DNA from: Paenibacillus rubinfantis
GTDB taxonomy: Bacteria; Bacillota; Bacilli; Paenibacillales; Paenibacillaceae
Length of the DNA stretch: 64,000 nt
Direction: 5' to 3'
Assembly (NCBI RefSeq): GCF_001486505.1
Contig: NZ_LN909063.1
Location: 472,727 to 536,726 of the forward strand
Shown here piece after piece: positions 44,862 through 53,914 of this stretch. The notes beneath the pieces were generated by a model, which was given only the letters and a program-made list of their open reading frames with translations, was not told the DNA's origin and ran no database searches. Both the position numbers and the translations under genes were made by a program. Numbering within the stretch: the first letter of the stretch is position 1; each line of letters begins with the position of its first letter.

Positions 44862-44949
44862 CTTCCGATCGGCCGAAAAGGCAATTTACTTCGCTCTCTC
44901 CGTCGTATAAGCTGAAGGTAGCGAATAGGATCAACCTGGGAGGGATACG

Positions 44950-45798
44950 ATGGCACGGAGACTGGAAGGAAAAAGAATCGCACTAACCGGGCCCCGACGG
45001 GCGGAGGAATTGGGCAAGCTGGTGGAGAACATGGGCGGTACTCCAATGTATCGACCAGCACAAGGAACCGTGCTGCTGGACGATCAGGTCTTGCGTAGCG
45101 GTATTGTGGATTGGGTGAAGCAGCCGCCAGACTGGTCCATTTTTACGACGGGGATGGGGCTGGATGCGTTGTTTGATATGGCCGAGGAGATGGGCGTTGC
45201 CGATCCATTGCGGGAGCATCTTCAAACGGGGAAGATTGCAGCTCGGGGCTACAAGACGGTCAATGCGCTGAAAAAGCGGCAGCTCACGCCAATTGTACGC
45301 GATGACGATGGCAGTACCGAGGGGCTCATTCGCGGGCTGGCGGATCATGATCTGCGCGGTGCCAGCGTGATGTTGCAGCTGCATGGGGATCCGGCACCGC
45401 GGCTGGTCACTTGGTTGGAGGAGCAAGGGGCGACCTGCCGGCAGCTTCTGCCTTACCGGCATATTGCGCCTCCCGCAGAGGCGTTGGAGCAGCTGTTAAG
45501 CGATATCCTCGCCGGGCAGGTTGATGCCGTGACGTTTACAAGCGGACCGCAGGTGCGGTTTCTGATGGAGCATGCGGAGCGACAAGGGCGGCTTGAGGTT
45601 TTGATGGACGCGCTGCAGGGGCCGGTATTGGCGGTGGCCGTGGGCAAAGTGACGGCAGCCGGGCTATACGAAGCCGGGGTGCCCCGCGTGCTGGCCCCCA
45701 AGGAAGAACGCATGGGCAGCATGATGGTTGAACTGGCCCGTTATTATGCGGGCGAAGCCGAGCTGCTTTTTGCGGCCCCTCGCAGCAAGGATGAATAA
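44950..45798 (+). CDS. hemD: Uroporphyrinogen-III synthase (HEM4 domain)
   Basis: A 282-residue HemD-fold protein: LEGKRIALTGPRRAEELGKLVENMGG at the N-terminus, TTGMGLDAL in the first domain, VDAVTFTSGPQVRFL and LAVAVGKVTAAGLYEAG in the second. It closes hydroxymethylbilane to uroporphyrinogen III for haem, sirohaem and cobalamin. It is not in a hemACB cluster, so it could be a second copy. GGGAGGGATACG precedes the ATG. Confidence 0.85.
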   Translation: MARRLEGKRIALTGPRRAEELGKLVENMGGTPMYRPAQGTVLLDDQVLRSGIVDWVKQPPDWSIFTTGMGLDALFDMAEEMGVADPLREHLQTGKIAARGYKTVNALKKRQLTPIVRDDDGSTEGLIRGLADHDLRGASVMLQLHGDPAPRLVTWLEEQGATCRQLLPYRHIAPPAEALEQLLSDILAGQVDAVTFTSGPQVRFLMEHAERQGRLEVLMDALQGPVLAVAVGKVTAAGLYEAGVPRVLAPKEERMGSMMVELARYYAGEAELLFAAPRSKDE

Positions 45799-45868
45799 TG
45801 CGCCTAATTGGGTAATGATAAGTGTAGGGTAGGCAATACCAAACCTCGGATGGAAAGGAAGATGGGTA

Positions 45869-46176
45869 ATGAGCGATTTACTGAAAAAAGCGATTTCCCT
45901 GGGATGGGGTTTGACGATCACGAGCAAGGAGAAAGTGGAGAGCATCGTAGACGATTTGGTGAAGCGCGGCGAGTTGGCGCCTCCGAATCCAAACAGCTGG
46001 TGGAGAAGCTGATTGACCGCGGCGCTGAGGAACAAACCAAGTTCAAGGAGCTGGTGAATGAGCAAGTCCGGGCCGCGCTGCAGAACATGGGCCTAGCCTC
46101 GGCCAAAGAGGTGGAGGAATTGACGCGGCGGGTGGCGGAACTGGAGATTAAGCTCGCCGAGATGCAGCAGCCGTAA
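45869..46176 (+). pseudogene. Phasin-like coiled-coil protein gene interrupted by a frameshift
   Basis: From ATG 45869 (AAAGGAAG upstream) the frame encodes a typical start MSDLLKKAISLGWGLTITSK, then KVESIVDDLVKRGELA, but hits TGA at 46010-46012. From about 45978 the neighbouring frame continues the expected protein: SESKQLVEKLIDRGAEEQTK and a coiled coil to TAA 46176. One missing base, or two extra, near 45977-45982 explains it. The intact family (about 100 residues, phasin/PhaF-like helical protein) often precedes UbiB-type kinases. Mutation or sequence error; no slippery heptamer is at the junction. Confidence 0.65.
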
Positions 46177-46179
46177 GCG

Positions 46180-47850
46180 ATGAGCAGCTTTGTCCGACAT
46201 ACCGGCCGTTATCGTGATATCGCCATGGCGCTTGGGCGCCATGGCTTTGGCTATTTGGCCGAAGGAATCGGCCTGACCCGGCTGATCCGCCTGCCGCTGC
46301 GCCGATTGCGCAAGGACGAGCCGAGCGCGCGGACTTTGGCGGAGCGCATCCGGCTGGTGCTGGAGGAGTTGGGCCCAACTTTCGTGAAGGTCGGGCAGTT
46401 GGCCAGCACGCGGTCGGATTTGCTGCCGGAGGCGATTATTCAGGAGCTCGTGAAGCTGCAGGACCAGGTTCCGCCGTTTCCGGCCGAGGAGGCCCGCGGC
46501 ATACTGGAGGCGGAGCTGCACCAGCCGCTTGCGGAGCTGCTCCAGAGCTTCGACGAGACACCGCTTGCCGCTGCTTCCATCGGCCAGGTGCACCGCGCCC
46601 GCCTGATCTCGGGGGAGCCGGTCGCGATCAAAATCCAACGGCCCGGTATCTCTCCGGTGATTGAGCTGGATCTCGACATTTTGCAGCATCTGACGATGCT
46701 GGCGATCAAACGTTGGTCTTGGGTATCCCGGTATCAAATTCCTCAAATGGTCGAGGAATTTTCCCGTTCGATTCGGGCGGAGCTGGATTACAGCTTTGAA
46801 GGCCGGAACATGGAGAAGATTCGCCGGCAATTCCAGGCAGACGAGGGGATTTATATCCCCGGGGTCCATTGGCCGTTGACGACGTCCCGCGTGTTGACGA
46901 TGGATTTTGTGGAGGGGGAGCATCTCAACCGTCTGCTGGCTATTGATGAGTTGGGGTACAACCGCAAGGAGCTGGCGGAGCGGCTGGTGAACGCGCTGCT
47001 GCGGCAAATTTTTGAGGGCGGCTTCTTCCATGCCGACCCTCATCCCGGCAACCTGCTGGTGACCCGCAATGGCGAGCTGGCCTTCATCGACTTCGGGATG
47101 GTCGGGCGGCTGAGCGGGGAGATGAAGGATCATTTGTCTTCACTGGTGATCGCCTTGATGCGGCGAAGCACCGAGGGGATGGTGCGGGCGATTCTGCGAA
47201 TGGGCCTTGTCGGTGAAGATGCCGATACGTCCGGGCTGCGGATGGACCTGGAACGGCTCCGCGAACGCTACTACGATATCCCGTTTGCGGAGATTCAGAT
47301 CGGTCAGGCGCTACAGGACCTGTTCGCGACGGCCCAGAAGCATCAGGTCGTGCTGCCCGCCGACCTCTTACTGCTTGGCAAAGCGCTGCTGACGGTGGAG
47401 GGGGTCGCGCTGGCGCTCGACCCGGATTTAAGCATTCTAGACCTGGCTGAGCCCTTTGGGCGTAAGCTGCTGCGGGAGAAATACGCCGCTCGCCGCCTCG
47501 GCAAGAGGCTGTTTGACGAAGCTGCCGAGTTGACGGATTCGCTGGTGGATCTCCCGCAGCAGGTGCGTAAGCTGTCGAGTACGCTGGCTCGCGGCAAGCT
47601 GAAGATGGATATGAACGTCCCGGAGATGGAACAGTTTCTTCGCAAGCTGGATCAGATCAGCAACCGCTTGTCGTTTAGCATTGTGTTGCTGGCTTTCAGC
47701 ATCATTATGGTTGGACTTATTATCGGTTCCTCCCTTTCACGGATGCCGACCTTGCTCTGGGACATTCCGGCGATTGAAATCGGCTTTGTCGTCGCGACGC
47801 TGATGTTCTTGTGGCTGCTGTTCTCCATCTTCCGGTCGGGAAGGTTCTAA
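46180..47850 (+). CDS. ABC1/UbiB/AarF-family atypical kinase
   Basis: A 556-residue protein with the UbiB signature: KxGQ motif (FVKVGQLASTRSDLLP), Ala-rich loop AAASIGQVHRA, invariant Lys (VAIKIQRPG), ADPHPGN catalytic loop, and IDFGMVG metal motif. Two C-terminal membrane helices (about 505-550). Members are ATPases or kinases acting in isoprenoid-quinone or lipid homeostasis. Follows the phasin-like frame by 3 bp; no strong ribosome site, so translation may depend on the upstream frame. Confidence 0.88.
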   Translation: MSSFVRHTGRYRDIAMALGRHGFGYLAEGIGLTRLIRLPLRRLRKDEPSARTLAERIRLVLEELGPTFVKVGQLASTRSDLLPEAIIQELVKLQDQVPPFPAEEARGILEAELHQPLAELLQSFDETPLAAASIGQVHRARLISGEPVAIKIQRPGISPVIELDLDILQHLTMLAIKRWSWVSRYQIPQMVEEFSRSIRAELDYSFEGRNMEKIRRQFQADEGIYIPGVHWPLTTSRVLTMDFVEGEHLNRLLAIDELGYNRKELAERLVNALLRQIFEGGFFHADPHPGNLLVTRNGELAFIDFGMVGRLSGEMKDHLSSLVIALMRRSTEGMVRAILRMGLVGEDADTSGLRMDLERLRERYYDIPFAEIQIGQALQDLFATAQKHQVVLPADLLLLGKALLTVEGVALALDPDLSILDLAEPFGRKLLREKYAARRLGKRLFDEAAELTDSLVDLPQQVRKLSSTLARGKLKMDMNVPEMEQFLRKLDQISNRLSFSIVLLAFSIIMVGLIIGSSLSRMPTLLWDIPAIEIGFVVATLMFLWLLFSIFRSGRF

Positions 47851-47895
47851 GGTTGTGTTACAATAAGGAAGCTGAAGAAGATGAGGTGAAACCTG

Positions 47896-49125
47896 TTGAC
47901 GACTTTTGAAAGTTTAAATGTATCGCCTGTCCTGCTCCGCAAGCTGCAGGGACAAGGCATTGTGAATCCGACGCCGGTTCAGTCGGCGGCGATTCCCGTG
48001 CTGCAATCTGGCGAAGATGCCATCGTGCAAGCGCAGACCGGCACGGGCAAAACGCTGGCGTTCCTGCTGCCCATTCTGGAGAAAATCCGTCCGGATCGCC
48101 CCGAGGCGCAGGCGTTGATCATAACTCCGACGCGGGAGCTGGCGATTCAAATTACCGCGGAGGCCCGGAAGCTGGCGGAGGCCCGCGAGGGATTATCCGT
48201 GTTGGCCGCATACGGCGGCCAGGACGTCGAGCGGCAGCTGCGCAAGCTGAAGAACGGCACACAGCTGGTTATCGGCACGCCGGGCCGGCTGCTCGATCAT
48301 TTGCGCCGGGGCTCCCTGACGCTGGGGGCCGTTCGCATGCTGGTGCTGGATGAAGCGGATCAAATGCTGCATATGGGCTTCTTAGCCGAGGTAGAGGAGA
48401 TTATTTCGCTCGTTCCGCGGAGCCGCCAAACGATGCTGTTCTCAGCGACGATGCCGGACAATGTCAAGCGCTTGGCCAAGGCTTATATGGACAAGCCGCG
48501 CGACATCCGGATCGCCGAAACCTCGCGCGTGACGCTGGACAGCATCCGGCAGATCCTGGTGGAGTGCACGGACCGCACCAAGCAGAGCGCGCTGATCGAG
48601 ACGATCCGCAGCCAACGTCCGTACTTGGCGGTGATCTTCTGCCGTACGAAGCGCCGGGCCAGCACGCTTAACGAGGCGCTGCAAGCAGCGGGCTTCCAGT
48701 CGGACGAGCTGCACGGCGACCTGTCGCAGGCGAAGCGCGAACAGGTCATGCGCGCGTTCCGCGACGCGAAGCTGGAGCTGCTGGTCGCGACAGACGTAGC
48801 GGCGCGTGGGATTGACGTGGAAGGCGTCACCCACGTCTTCAACTACGACATTCCGCACGATGTGGACAGCTACATCCACCGCATCGGGCGGACGGGCCGC
48901 GCCGGGGAGAAGGGCGTGGCCGTGACGTTTGCGGCGCAGAAGGATATGGAGGCGCTGCGCCTGATCGAGCGGGGCATCGGCCGCAAGCTGGAGCGGCAGC
49001 GTTATGAGAAGAGCGGCGCCGGTTCGGGCGCCGAGAAGCTTGTCGCCGTAGGCCGCACCGGGACGGGCTGTGTCTTATACTCATCTAGTGGTGGATTAAG
49101 GGGGCAGGCGCCGATTGGGAGTTAA
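47896..49125 (+). CDS. DEAD-box RNA helicase
   Basis: A 409-residue helicase with all core motifs: Q motif (NPTPVQSAAIP), I AQTGTGKT, Ia PTRELAIQ, II DEAD (VLDEADQML), III SAT, IV VIFCRTKRRA, V ATDVAARGID, VI HRIGRTGRAG. The tail after about residue 380 (KLVAVGRTGTGCVLYSSSGG) is short and not the basic RNA-binding tail of CshA, so it could be a read-through of an altered 3' end. TTG start at 47896 with GAGGTG seven bases upstream. Confidence 0.88.
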   Translation: MTTFESLNVSPVLLRKLQGQGIVNPTPVQSAAIPVLQSGEDAIVQAQTGTGKTLAFLLPILEKIRPDRPEAQALIITPTRELAIQITAEARKLAEAREGLSVLAAYGGQDVERQLRKLKNGTQLVIGTPGRLLDHLRRGSLTLGAVRMLVLDEADQMLHMGFLAEVEEIISLVPRSRQTMLFSATMPDNVKRLAKAYMDKPRDIRIAETSRVTLDSIRQILVECTDRTKQSALIETIRSQRPYLAVIFCRTKRRASTLNEALQAAGFQSDELHGDLSQAKREQVMRAFRDAKLELLVATDVAARGIDVEGVTHVFNYDIPHDVDSYIHRIGRTGRAGEKGVAVTFAAQKDMEALRLIERGIGRKLERQRYEKSGAGSGAEKLVAVGRTGTGCVLYSSSGGLRGQAPIGS

Positions 49126-49265
49126 ATTTGATGTGAAGTCAATGGCGGCTTTTTTTTCAAACCATCTAGTTGTGTATGCGTTTAAAAGGATAGAATCAAC
49201 AAAACATACAAAAGGTGTCCCAGGATACGATTTGCCGGGGCACCCGCCATAGGGGAGGAACCAGG

Positions 49266-50150
49266 ATGTACAGCAAGAAAGGCTTGATCACCGCGGCAGT
49301 AGCGCTGATGTTGACGTCGGTTCTCATTGCCGGCTGCGGGAAACAAGCGGCGGATGCTCCGCAGACGCCGGTAGAGAACGGCTCAAACGCGGCTGCCGGC
49401 ACCAATGCCGATTCGGGGAATGCGGCCGGCGCCAAGGATGACCAAACGGCCGAAGGCAACAACGCAGCAAATGGCGATAGTGCCGATAACGGGGATTCCG
49501 CGAATCCAGCGCAAGAGCCGGCTGGTTCGGATAGCAGCAGCGGAGGGGACCGTGCGGCGATGGCTGACCCGGAGAGTGTGGCGGTGTTGATTAACAAGCA
49601 GTTTGCTCTGCCTGACGATTATGAGCCAAAGGATCTGGTTTATCCGGATGTTCGGTTTACATTTAAGGAACAAATCGAAAAACGGATGATGCGCAAAGAG
49701 GCTGCTAAAGCGCTTGAGGAGCTGTTTGCAGGGGCCGAAAAGGACGGCATCTATCTGGCCGGCGTGTCGGCGTATCGTTCGCACAGCACCCAGACATCGC
49801 TATTTAACCGTTATGTAGCGAAGGACGGCGAGGAAGTGGCCAAGACTTACAGCGCCGTACCTGGCCACAGCGAGCATGAGACGGGGCTGGCGATCGACGT
49901 ATCGGGAAGCGATGGCAAATGCGCGGCGGAAAGCTGCTTCGGCGACACGAAGGAAGCGGCCTGGCTCGCGGATCATGCAACGGAATATGGATTTATCATT
50001 CGTTATCCGGAAGGCAAGGAAGACATTACCGGCTATAAATATGAGCCATGGCACCTACGCTATGTGGGGAAAGAAATCTCCACCGACATCGGAGAACGGA
50101 ATATCACGTTAGAAGAATATTACGATGCCGTGCCGGTTTCGGGTCAATAA
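49266..50150 (+). CDS. VanY-type D-alanyl-D-alanine carboxypeptidase lipoprotein
   Basis: A 294-residue lipoprotein: lipobox LIAGC (Cys about 25), a long low-complexity Ala/Asn/Gly/Asp linker (about 30-100), then an M15B peptidase domain with the zinc motif GHSEHETGLAIDV and EPWHLRY. It trims the terminal D-Ala of peptidoglycan stem peptides. ATG 49266 follows AGGGGAGGAACCAGG; the upstream extension has no ribosome site. No vanR/S genes nearby, so a housekeeping role is likelier than vancomycin resistance. Confidence 0.85.
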   Translation: MYSKKGLITAAVALMLTSVLIAGCGKQAADAPQTPVENGSNAAAGTNADSGNAAGAKDDQTAEGNNAANGDSADNGDSANPAQEPAGSDSSSGGDRAAMADPESVAVLINKQFALPDDYEPKDLVYPDVRFTFKEQIEKRMMRKEAAKALEELFAGAEKDGIYLAGVSAYRSHSTQTSLFNRYVAKDGEEVAKTYSAVPGHSEHETGLAIDVSGSDGKCAAESCFGDTKEAAWLADHATEYGFIIRYPEGKEDITGYKYEPWHLRYVGKEISTDIGERNITLEEYYDAVPVSGQ

Positions 50151-50187
50151 GCTTTGAAGACCGCCCGAGTCGTATGCATGGAGTGGT

Positions 50188-50213
50188 AAGACGCCTGCGG
50201 GCGTCTTTTTTAT
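50188..50213 (+). terminator. Terminator of the VanY-like gene
   Basis: AAGACGCC-TGC-GGGCGTCTT hairpin followed by TTTT. Confidence 0.88.
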
Positions 50214-50247
50214 ATTTCGCCAGTACAGTATCCACTAAAATTAACAG

Positions 50248-50277
50248 TTGACACCTGATAATGATTATCAGTATCTT
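50248..50277 (+). promoter_or_regulatory. Fur box inside the yusV promoter
   Basis: TTGACA at 50248-50253 and a -10 near 50271-50277 (GTATCTT). GATAATGATTATCAGTATC (50257-50275) matches the 19-bp Fur consensus at 18 positions and fills the spacer. Iron repression is expected. Confidence 0.85.
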
Positions 50278-50387
50278 TAAGAAGATGAAGTTTATATGAA
50301 TTCATGATGAAGCCGTTATTCGGACTCTTAATTTAAGATGATACATTTGGCGGATTTATTCAGTTGGACACGGAAAGGAAGAGTGCC

Positions 50388-51251
50388 ATGGTCTCCTTAA
50401 AAACTTCGCATTTGGACATCGCCTATGAGGATCGTCTGATTGTCGAAGACTTAAACATTTCGATTCCCGAGGGGAAAATCACGGCGTTGGTTGGAGCGAA
50501 CGGCTCCGGTAAATCAACGGTCCTGAAAACGATGGCCCGGATCCTTCAGCCGAAGTCCGGCAGCGTGCTGCTGAACGGTAAGTCAATCCATAAGCAATCG
50601 ACGCGGGAAGTCGCCAAACAGCTGGCTATCCTTCCGCAAAACCCAACCGCCCCAGAAGGGTTGACGGTTTATGAACTCGTTTCTTACGGGCGTTTTCCGC
50701 ATCAAAAAGGATTCGGCGGTCTGAAGTCCGAGGACCGAGAAATCGTAGAGTGGGCGATTGAGGCGACGCGGATGAGTGAGTTCAGCGACCGCGCGCTGGA
50801 ACAGTTGTCCGGCGGTCAGCGGCAGCGGGCCTGGATTGCGATGGCGCTGGCACAGGAGACGGATATGCTGTTCCTCGACGAACCTACGACGTTCCTGGAT
50901 ATGGCGCACCAGTTGGAAGTGTTGCAGTTGCTCGAAGAGCTTAACGCCTCCTCCAACCGGACGATTGTGATGGTCGTCCATGATCTGAACCATGCCGCCC
51001 GCTACGCTCATTACATGATCGCGATCAAGCAAGGTCAGGCAGTCGCTACCGGCACGCCGGAAGAGGTTGTTACTTCCAATGTGCTGCGCGACGTTTTTGG
51101 TATTGAGGCGGACATCGTCACGGATCCGAGAAGCGGCGTTCCTCTGTGTCTTCCTTACGAACTGTACCGGGCAGCAGCAGAAGGCAAAGTACGCAAAGGC
51201 AAAAACGATGGACCCGAAGAGGCTTCGCCCAAAGTGGTCTCGTTCCTGTAG
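50388..51251 (+). CDS. yusV: Ferric-siderophore ABC transporter ATPase, YusV/FecE-like
   Basis: A 287-residue ATPase: Walker A GANGSGKST, LPQNPTAPEGLTVYELVSYGRFPHQ (family hallmark around the Q-loop), signature LSGGQRQR, Walker B MLFLDEPTTFLD, H-loop VVHDLNHA. It closely resembles B. subtilis YusV, an orphan ATPase that energises several siderophore importers. No permease or binding protein is adjacent, in keeping with a shared ATPase. ATG 50388 follows GGAAAGGAAGAG. Preceded by a Fur box. Confidence 0.87.
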   Translation: MVSLKTSHLDIAYEDRLIVEDLNISIPEGKITALVGANGSGKSTVLKTMARILQPKSGSVLLNGKSIHKQSTREVAKQLAILPQNPTAPEGLTVYELVSYGRFPHQKGFGGLKSEDREIVEWAIEATRMSEFSDRALEQLSGGQRQRAWIAMALAQETDMLFLDEPTTFLDMAHQLEVLQLLEELNASSNRTIVMVVHDLNHAARYAHYMIAIKQGQAVATGTPEEVVTSNVLRDVFGIEADIVTDPRSGVPLCLPYELYRAAAEGKVRKGKNDGPEEASPKVVSFL

Positions 51252-51265
51252 CGGAGGAACCAAAC

Positions 51266-52069
51266 ATGAGTATCGATTATCAGCTGCTTGAGCAGCAATT
51301 AGGAATCGTCATACAGAAACGAACGGATGCGCTGTTCACGATGCCGGCGGTAAAGCTGCTGGATCGCGAGCAGCTGGTTTCTTTTTTGGAATTGTATCAG
51401 GAGCAGATCAAGGGGCTTGATCTGCAAGTGTCCGCGACGTATTTCGCAACGAGCTGGCGAGTGGTATGCGCAGCGCTGCAATACATGGTGTCCGTCACGC
51501 CGGGAAGGCTCCACTTTTCGCTGGAAAATCTAACGATTCAGCTCGTGATGGTAAACGGGTTTCCTTGGGTTTATTTTGTGCTGGACGATAAGTCGGCACA
51601 CCCTTGGCCTGCTGGTGAGCGTTCGTCTGTACGGGGAAACGAGCTCGGCCGTTTCTACGGGGAGGTGCTGCGTCCGCTCATGGAGAGTATCGCGGCCGTC
51701 TCGGGGTTGCCGATCGCCCAGTTATGGGGCCAGCTGCCATTGGGAGTTCAATTTTATGTGAACGCTATAGCGGGCCGTCTGGAGAGTGAAGCCTTACGCT
51801 CCCGGTTAATGGAGGATTATGAACAGGTTAAGCAGATGCCGGGAGAGGCGTTTGGTTTGAAACGTAATCCTTATCAAATCAAGGAAGTATTGCTGGATGA
51901 TCCCTATCGGCCAGGCGAGAAGTCGCCGATGAAGCCGACCTGTTGCTTGGCTTATCGAACGGATAGCGGCCATGGCTACTGTTACGGGTGTCCGAAGCTC
52001 TCCAAATCGGAACGGGAGGCCAAGTACGCCGAGATCCGGGAACAGCTCACTGCAGCTCAAGCGCAGTGA
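51266..52069 (+). CDS. FhuF-like ferric-siderophore reductase
   Basis: A 267-residue protein whose C-terminal motif CC-X11-C-X2-C (beginning PTCCLAYRTD and ending GYCYGCP) is the [2Fe-2S] signature of FhuF-type reductases. The N-terminal part is the FhuF/IucA-like helical domain. It likely releases iron from imported siderophores in the cytoplasm. GGAGGAACCAAAC precedes the ATG; 14 bp after yusV, same Fur-controlled operon. Confidence 0.82.
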   Translation: MSIDYQLLEQQLGIVIQKRTDALFTMPAVKLLDREQLVSFLELYQEQIKGLDLQVSATYFATSWRVVCAALQYMVSVTPGRLHFSLENLTIQLVMVNGFPWVYFVLDDKSAHPWPAGERSSVRGNELGRFYGEVLRPLMESIAAVSGLPIAQLWGQLPLGVQFYVNAIAGRLESEALRSRLMEDYEQVKQMPGEAFGLKRNPYQIKEVLLDDPYRPGEKSPMKPTCCLAYRTDSGHGYCYGCPKLSKSEREAKYAEIREQLTAAQAQ

Positions 52070-52121
52070 TGCTCCGCTAAAGCTGCAGAATTAGGGACCA
52101 TACAAAAGCAAACAAACAAGA

Positions 52122-52178
52122 CAAAGCACTTGTCAGACCTGAAGATGAAAGCTTCAGGATTCGGGCCAGGTGCTTTTT
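52122..52178 (+). terminator. Terminator of the yusV-fhuF operon
   Basis: Outer arms AAAGCAC/GTGCTTT with an inner hairpin CCTGAAG/CTTCAGG, followed by T6. Confidence 0.75.
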
Positions 52179-52294
52179 TATTTTTGCCGATCCCTGAACC
52201 TTCCTGCTTAACATTCTAGATGGCCGGGAAACCTGAGATAGGCTTGTTTAGAACATTTAAAATGTGAATATTTTAAAAATTCGCTATTACCCCC

Positions 52295-52351
52295 TTGCAA
52301 TGTGAAAAAAGTCACACTATAATAAAGGACATGAGGTGAAAGTTTTCACAA
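52295..52351 (+). promoter_or_regulatory. nox promoter with two Rex/Fnr-type operators
   Basis: TTGCAA (52295-52300), 17-bp spacer, TATAAT (52318-52323). TGTGAAAAAAGTCACA (52301-52316) fills the spacer: perfect for TGTGA-N6-TCACA and one internal mismatch from the Rex core TGTGAA-N4-TTCACA. A second palindrome AGGTGAAAGTTTTCACAA (52334-52351) lies just after the start site, with a perfect TTCACAA half. Both positions imply repression. Rex is favoured because nox genes are known Rex targets. Confidence 0.8.
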
Positions 52352-52439
52352 GAACATAAATTTATAAGTGATGGATTTCACAAATAATCCGTTATCTCTT
52401 TACAAATTACAGGCAATGACATTGGAGGAGGAAGAAATC

Positions 52440-53801
52440 ATGAAAGTAGCAGTTATCGGATGTACCCACGCAGGCACGGCAGCGATCGTGAATACGGCAA
52501 AACTTTATCCGGAAGCGGAAATCACCGTCTACGAACGAAACGACAACATCTCGTTCCTGTCGTGCGGCATCGCCTTATATGTCGGGGGAATGGTTAAAGA
52601 TCCGCAAGGGTTGTTCTACTCCTCGCCGGAGCAGTTGGCTGAACTGGGTGTAAAAACAAAGATGCAACATGAGGTCGTCTCGGTCGATACGGATGCCAAA
52701 ACACTCCAAGCCCGTAATCTGGGGACCGGCGAATTGTTCGAAGATACGTTCGACAAGCTGATCGTCACGACCGGGTCGTGGCCGATCGTACCGAAGTTTG
52801 AAGGCAGCGACCTGGAGAACATCGTGCTTTCGAAGAACTTTAATCACTCCAATACAATCATTGAGAAAGCGCAGCAAGCGGAGCATATCGTGGTGGTTGG
52901 CGCCGGCTACATCGGCGTGGAACTGGTCGAAGCGTTCCAGTTGAACGGCAAGCAAGTGACGTTGATTGACGCGGAAGACCGCATTTTGAGTAAATACCTT
53001 GACCCGGAATACACGGATAGAATTGAGCAATCGCTGAGCGAGCATGGCATCCAGCTGGCTTTAGGCCAAAAGGTGACGCGGTTCGAGGGCGAAAACGGCA
53101 AAGTGGCCCAAGTCATCACCGACAAAGGCGCATACGCTGCCGACCTCGTGATTATGTGTATCGGGTTCCGTCCGAATACGGAACTGCTGAAAGGGCAAGT
53201 CGACATGCTGGGCAACGGCGCGATCATCGTTGACGAATATATGCGTACCAGCAAGCAGGACGTGTATGCAGCGGGTGACAGCTGCGCGGTATTCTATAAC
53301 CCGACAGGCCAGCATGCGTATATCCCGCTGGCTACGAACGCCGTTCGGATGGGGACGTTGGTGGCTCGTAACCTGATAGTGCCAACGGTGAAGTATATGG
53401 GCACCCAAGGTACTTCGGGTATCAAAATCTACGAGGATAATATAGCGGGAACCGGGTTGACGGAAGCAGCGGCGAAGGATGCCGGATTGGAGGCAGAAGC
53501 GGTGTTTATTACGGATCATTACCGGCCGGAATTCATGCCAACCCACGAACCGGTCATGCTGAAGGTAGTGTATGAGAAGAACACCCGCAGAATCCTGGGG
53601 GCGCAGATCATGTCCAAGGTGGACCTGACCCAGTCGATCAACACGATTTCGGTGTGCATCCAAAACGGTATGAAGATGGAGGAGCTCGCTTTTGTCGATT
53701 TCTTCTTCCAGCCGCATTACAACAAACCGTGGAATTTCCTGAACAGCGCAGGCTTGGGGGCGCTGCCGGAAGTACCGAAACGGGAGACCGTTCACGCTTA
53801 A
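52440..53801 (+). CDS. nox: Water-forming NADH oxidase (Nox)
   Basis: A 453-residue flavoprotein of the CoA-disulfide reductase/NADH oxidase family: VIGCTHAGTAA FAD motif, YERNDNISFLSCGIALYVGG with redox-active C42, second dinucleotide motif VVVGAGYIGVELVE, VYAAGDS motif, C-terminal dimerisation domain. It closely resembles Enterococcus-type Nox, which reduces O2 to water with NADH. ATG 52440 follows GGAGGAGGAAGAAATC; an upstream in-frame ATG at 52368 has no ribosome site. Its promoter has Rex/Fnr-like operators. Confidence 0.87.
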   Translation: MKVAVIGCTHAGTAAIVNTAKLYPEAEITVYERNDNISFLSCGIALYVGGMVKDPQGLFYSSPEQLAELGVKTKMQHEVVSVDTDAKTLQARNLGTGELFEDTFDKLIVTTGSWPIVPKFEGSDLENIVLSKNFNHSNTIIEKAQQAEHIVVVGAGYIGVELVEAFQLNGKQVTLIDAEDRILSKYLDPEYTDRIEQSLSEHGIQLALGQKVTRFEGENGKVAQVITDKGAYAADLVIMCIGFRPNTELLKGQVDMLGNGAIIVDEYMRTSKQDVYAAGDSCAVFYNPTGQHAYIPLATNAVRMGTLVARNLIVPTVKYMGTQGTSGIKIYEDNIAGTGLTEAAAKDAGLEAEAVFITDHYRPEFMPTHEPVMLKVVYEKNTRRILGAQIMSKVDLTQSINTISVCIQNGMKMEELAFVDFFFQPHYNKPWNFLNSAGLGALPEVPKRETVHA

Positions 53802-53843
53802 TGGCGATGACAGAGGCATAAGACGAACTAGACATCAACTTCC

Positions 53844-53887
53844 AGCCGGACAAACGGGGCGATCTGCTCCTTTGTCCGGCTTTTTTT
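53844..53887 (+). terminator. Terminator of nox
   Basis: AGCCGGACAAA and TTTGTCCGGCT form an 11-bp stem around a 16-nt loop, followed by T7. Confidence 0.9.
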
Positions 53888-53914
53888 GGCCCAAGGGCGA
53901 TGGGTTCATAGAGA

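Noticed and set aside
45869..46012. Programmed -1 frameshift in the phasin-like gene
   Set aside because: The A-rich run at 45883-45888 is in the wrong register and about 90 bases before the point where the frame must change. No slippery site or stem is evident at the junction.
45808..46176. A single intact 122-codon gene
   Set aside because: Its first half is out of frame with the recognisable N-terminus starting at ATG 45869. The region is better explained as a frameshifted gene.
50188..50247. A separate small gene between the VanY-like gene and yusV
   Set aside because: Only a terminator and the Fur-controlled promoter are visible.
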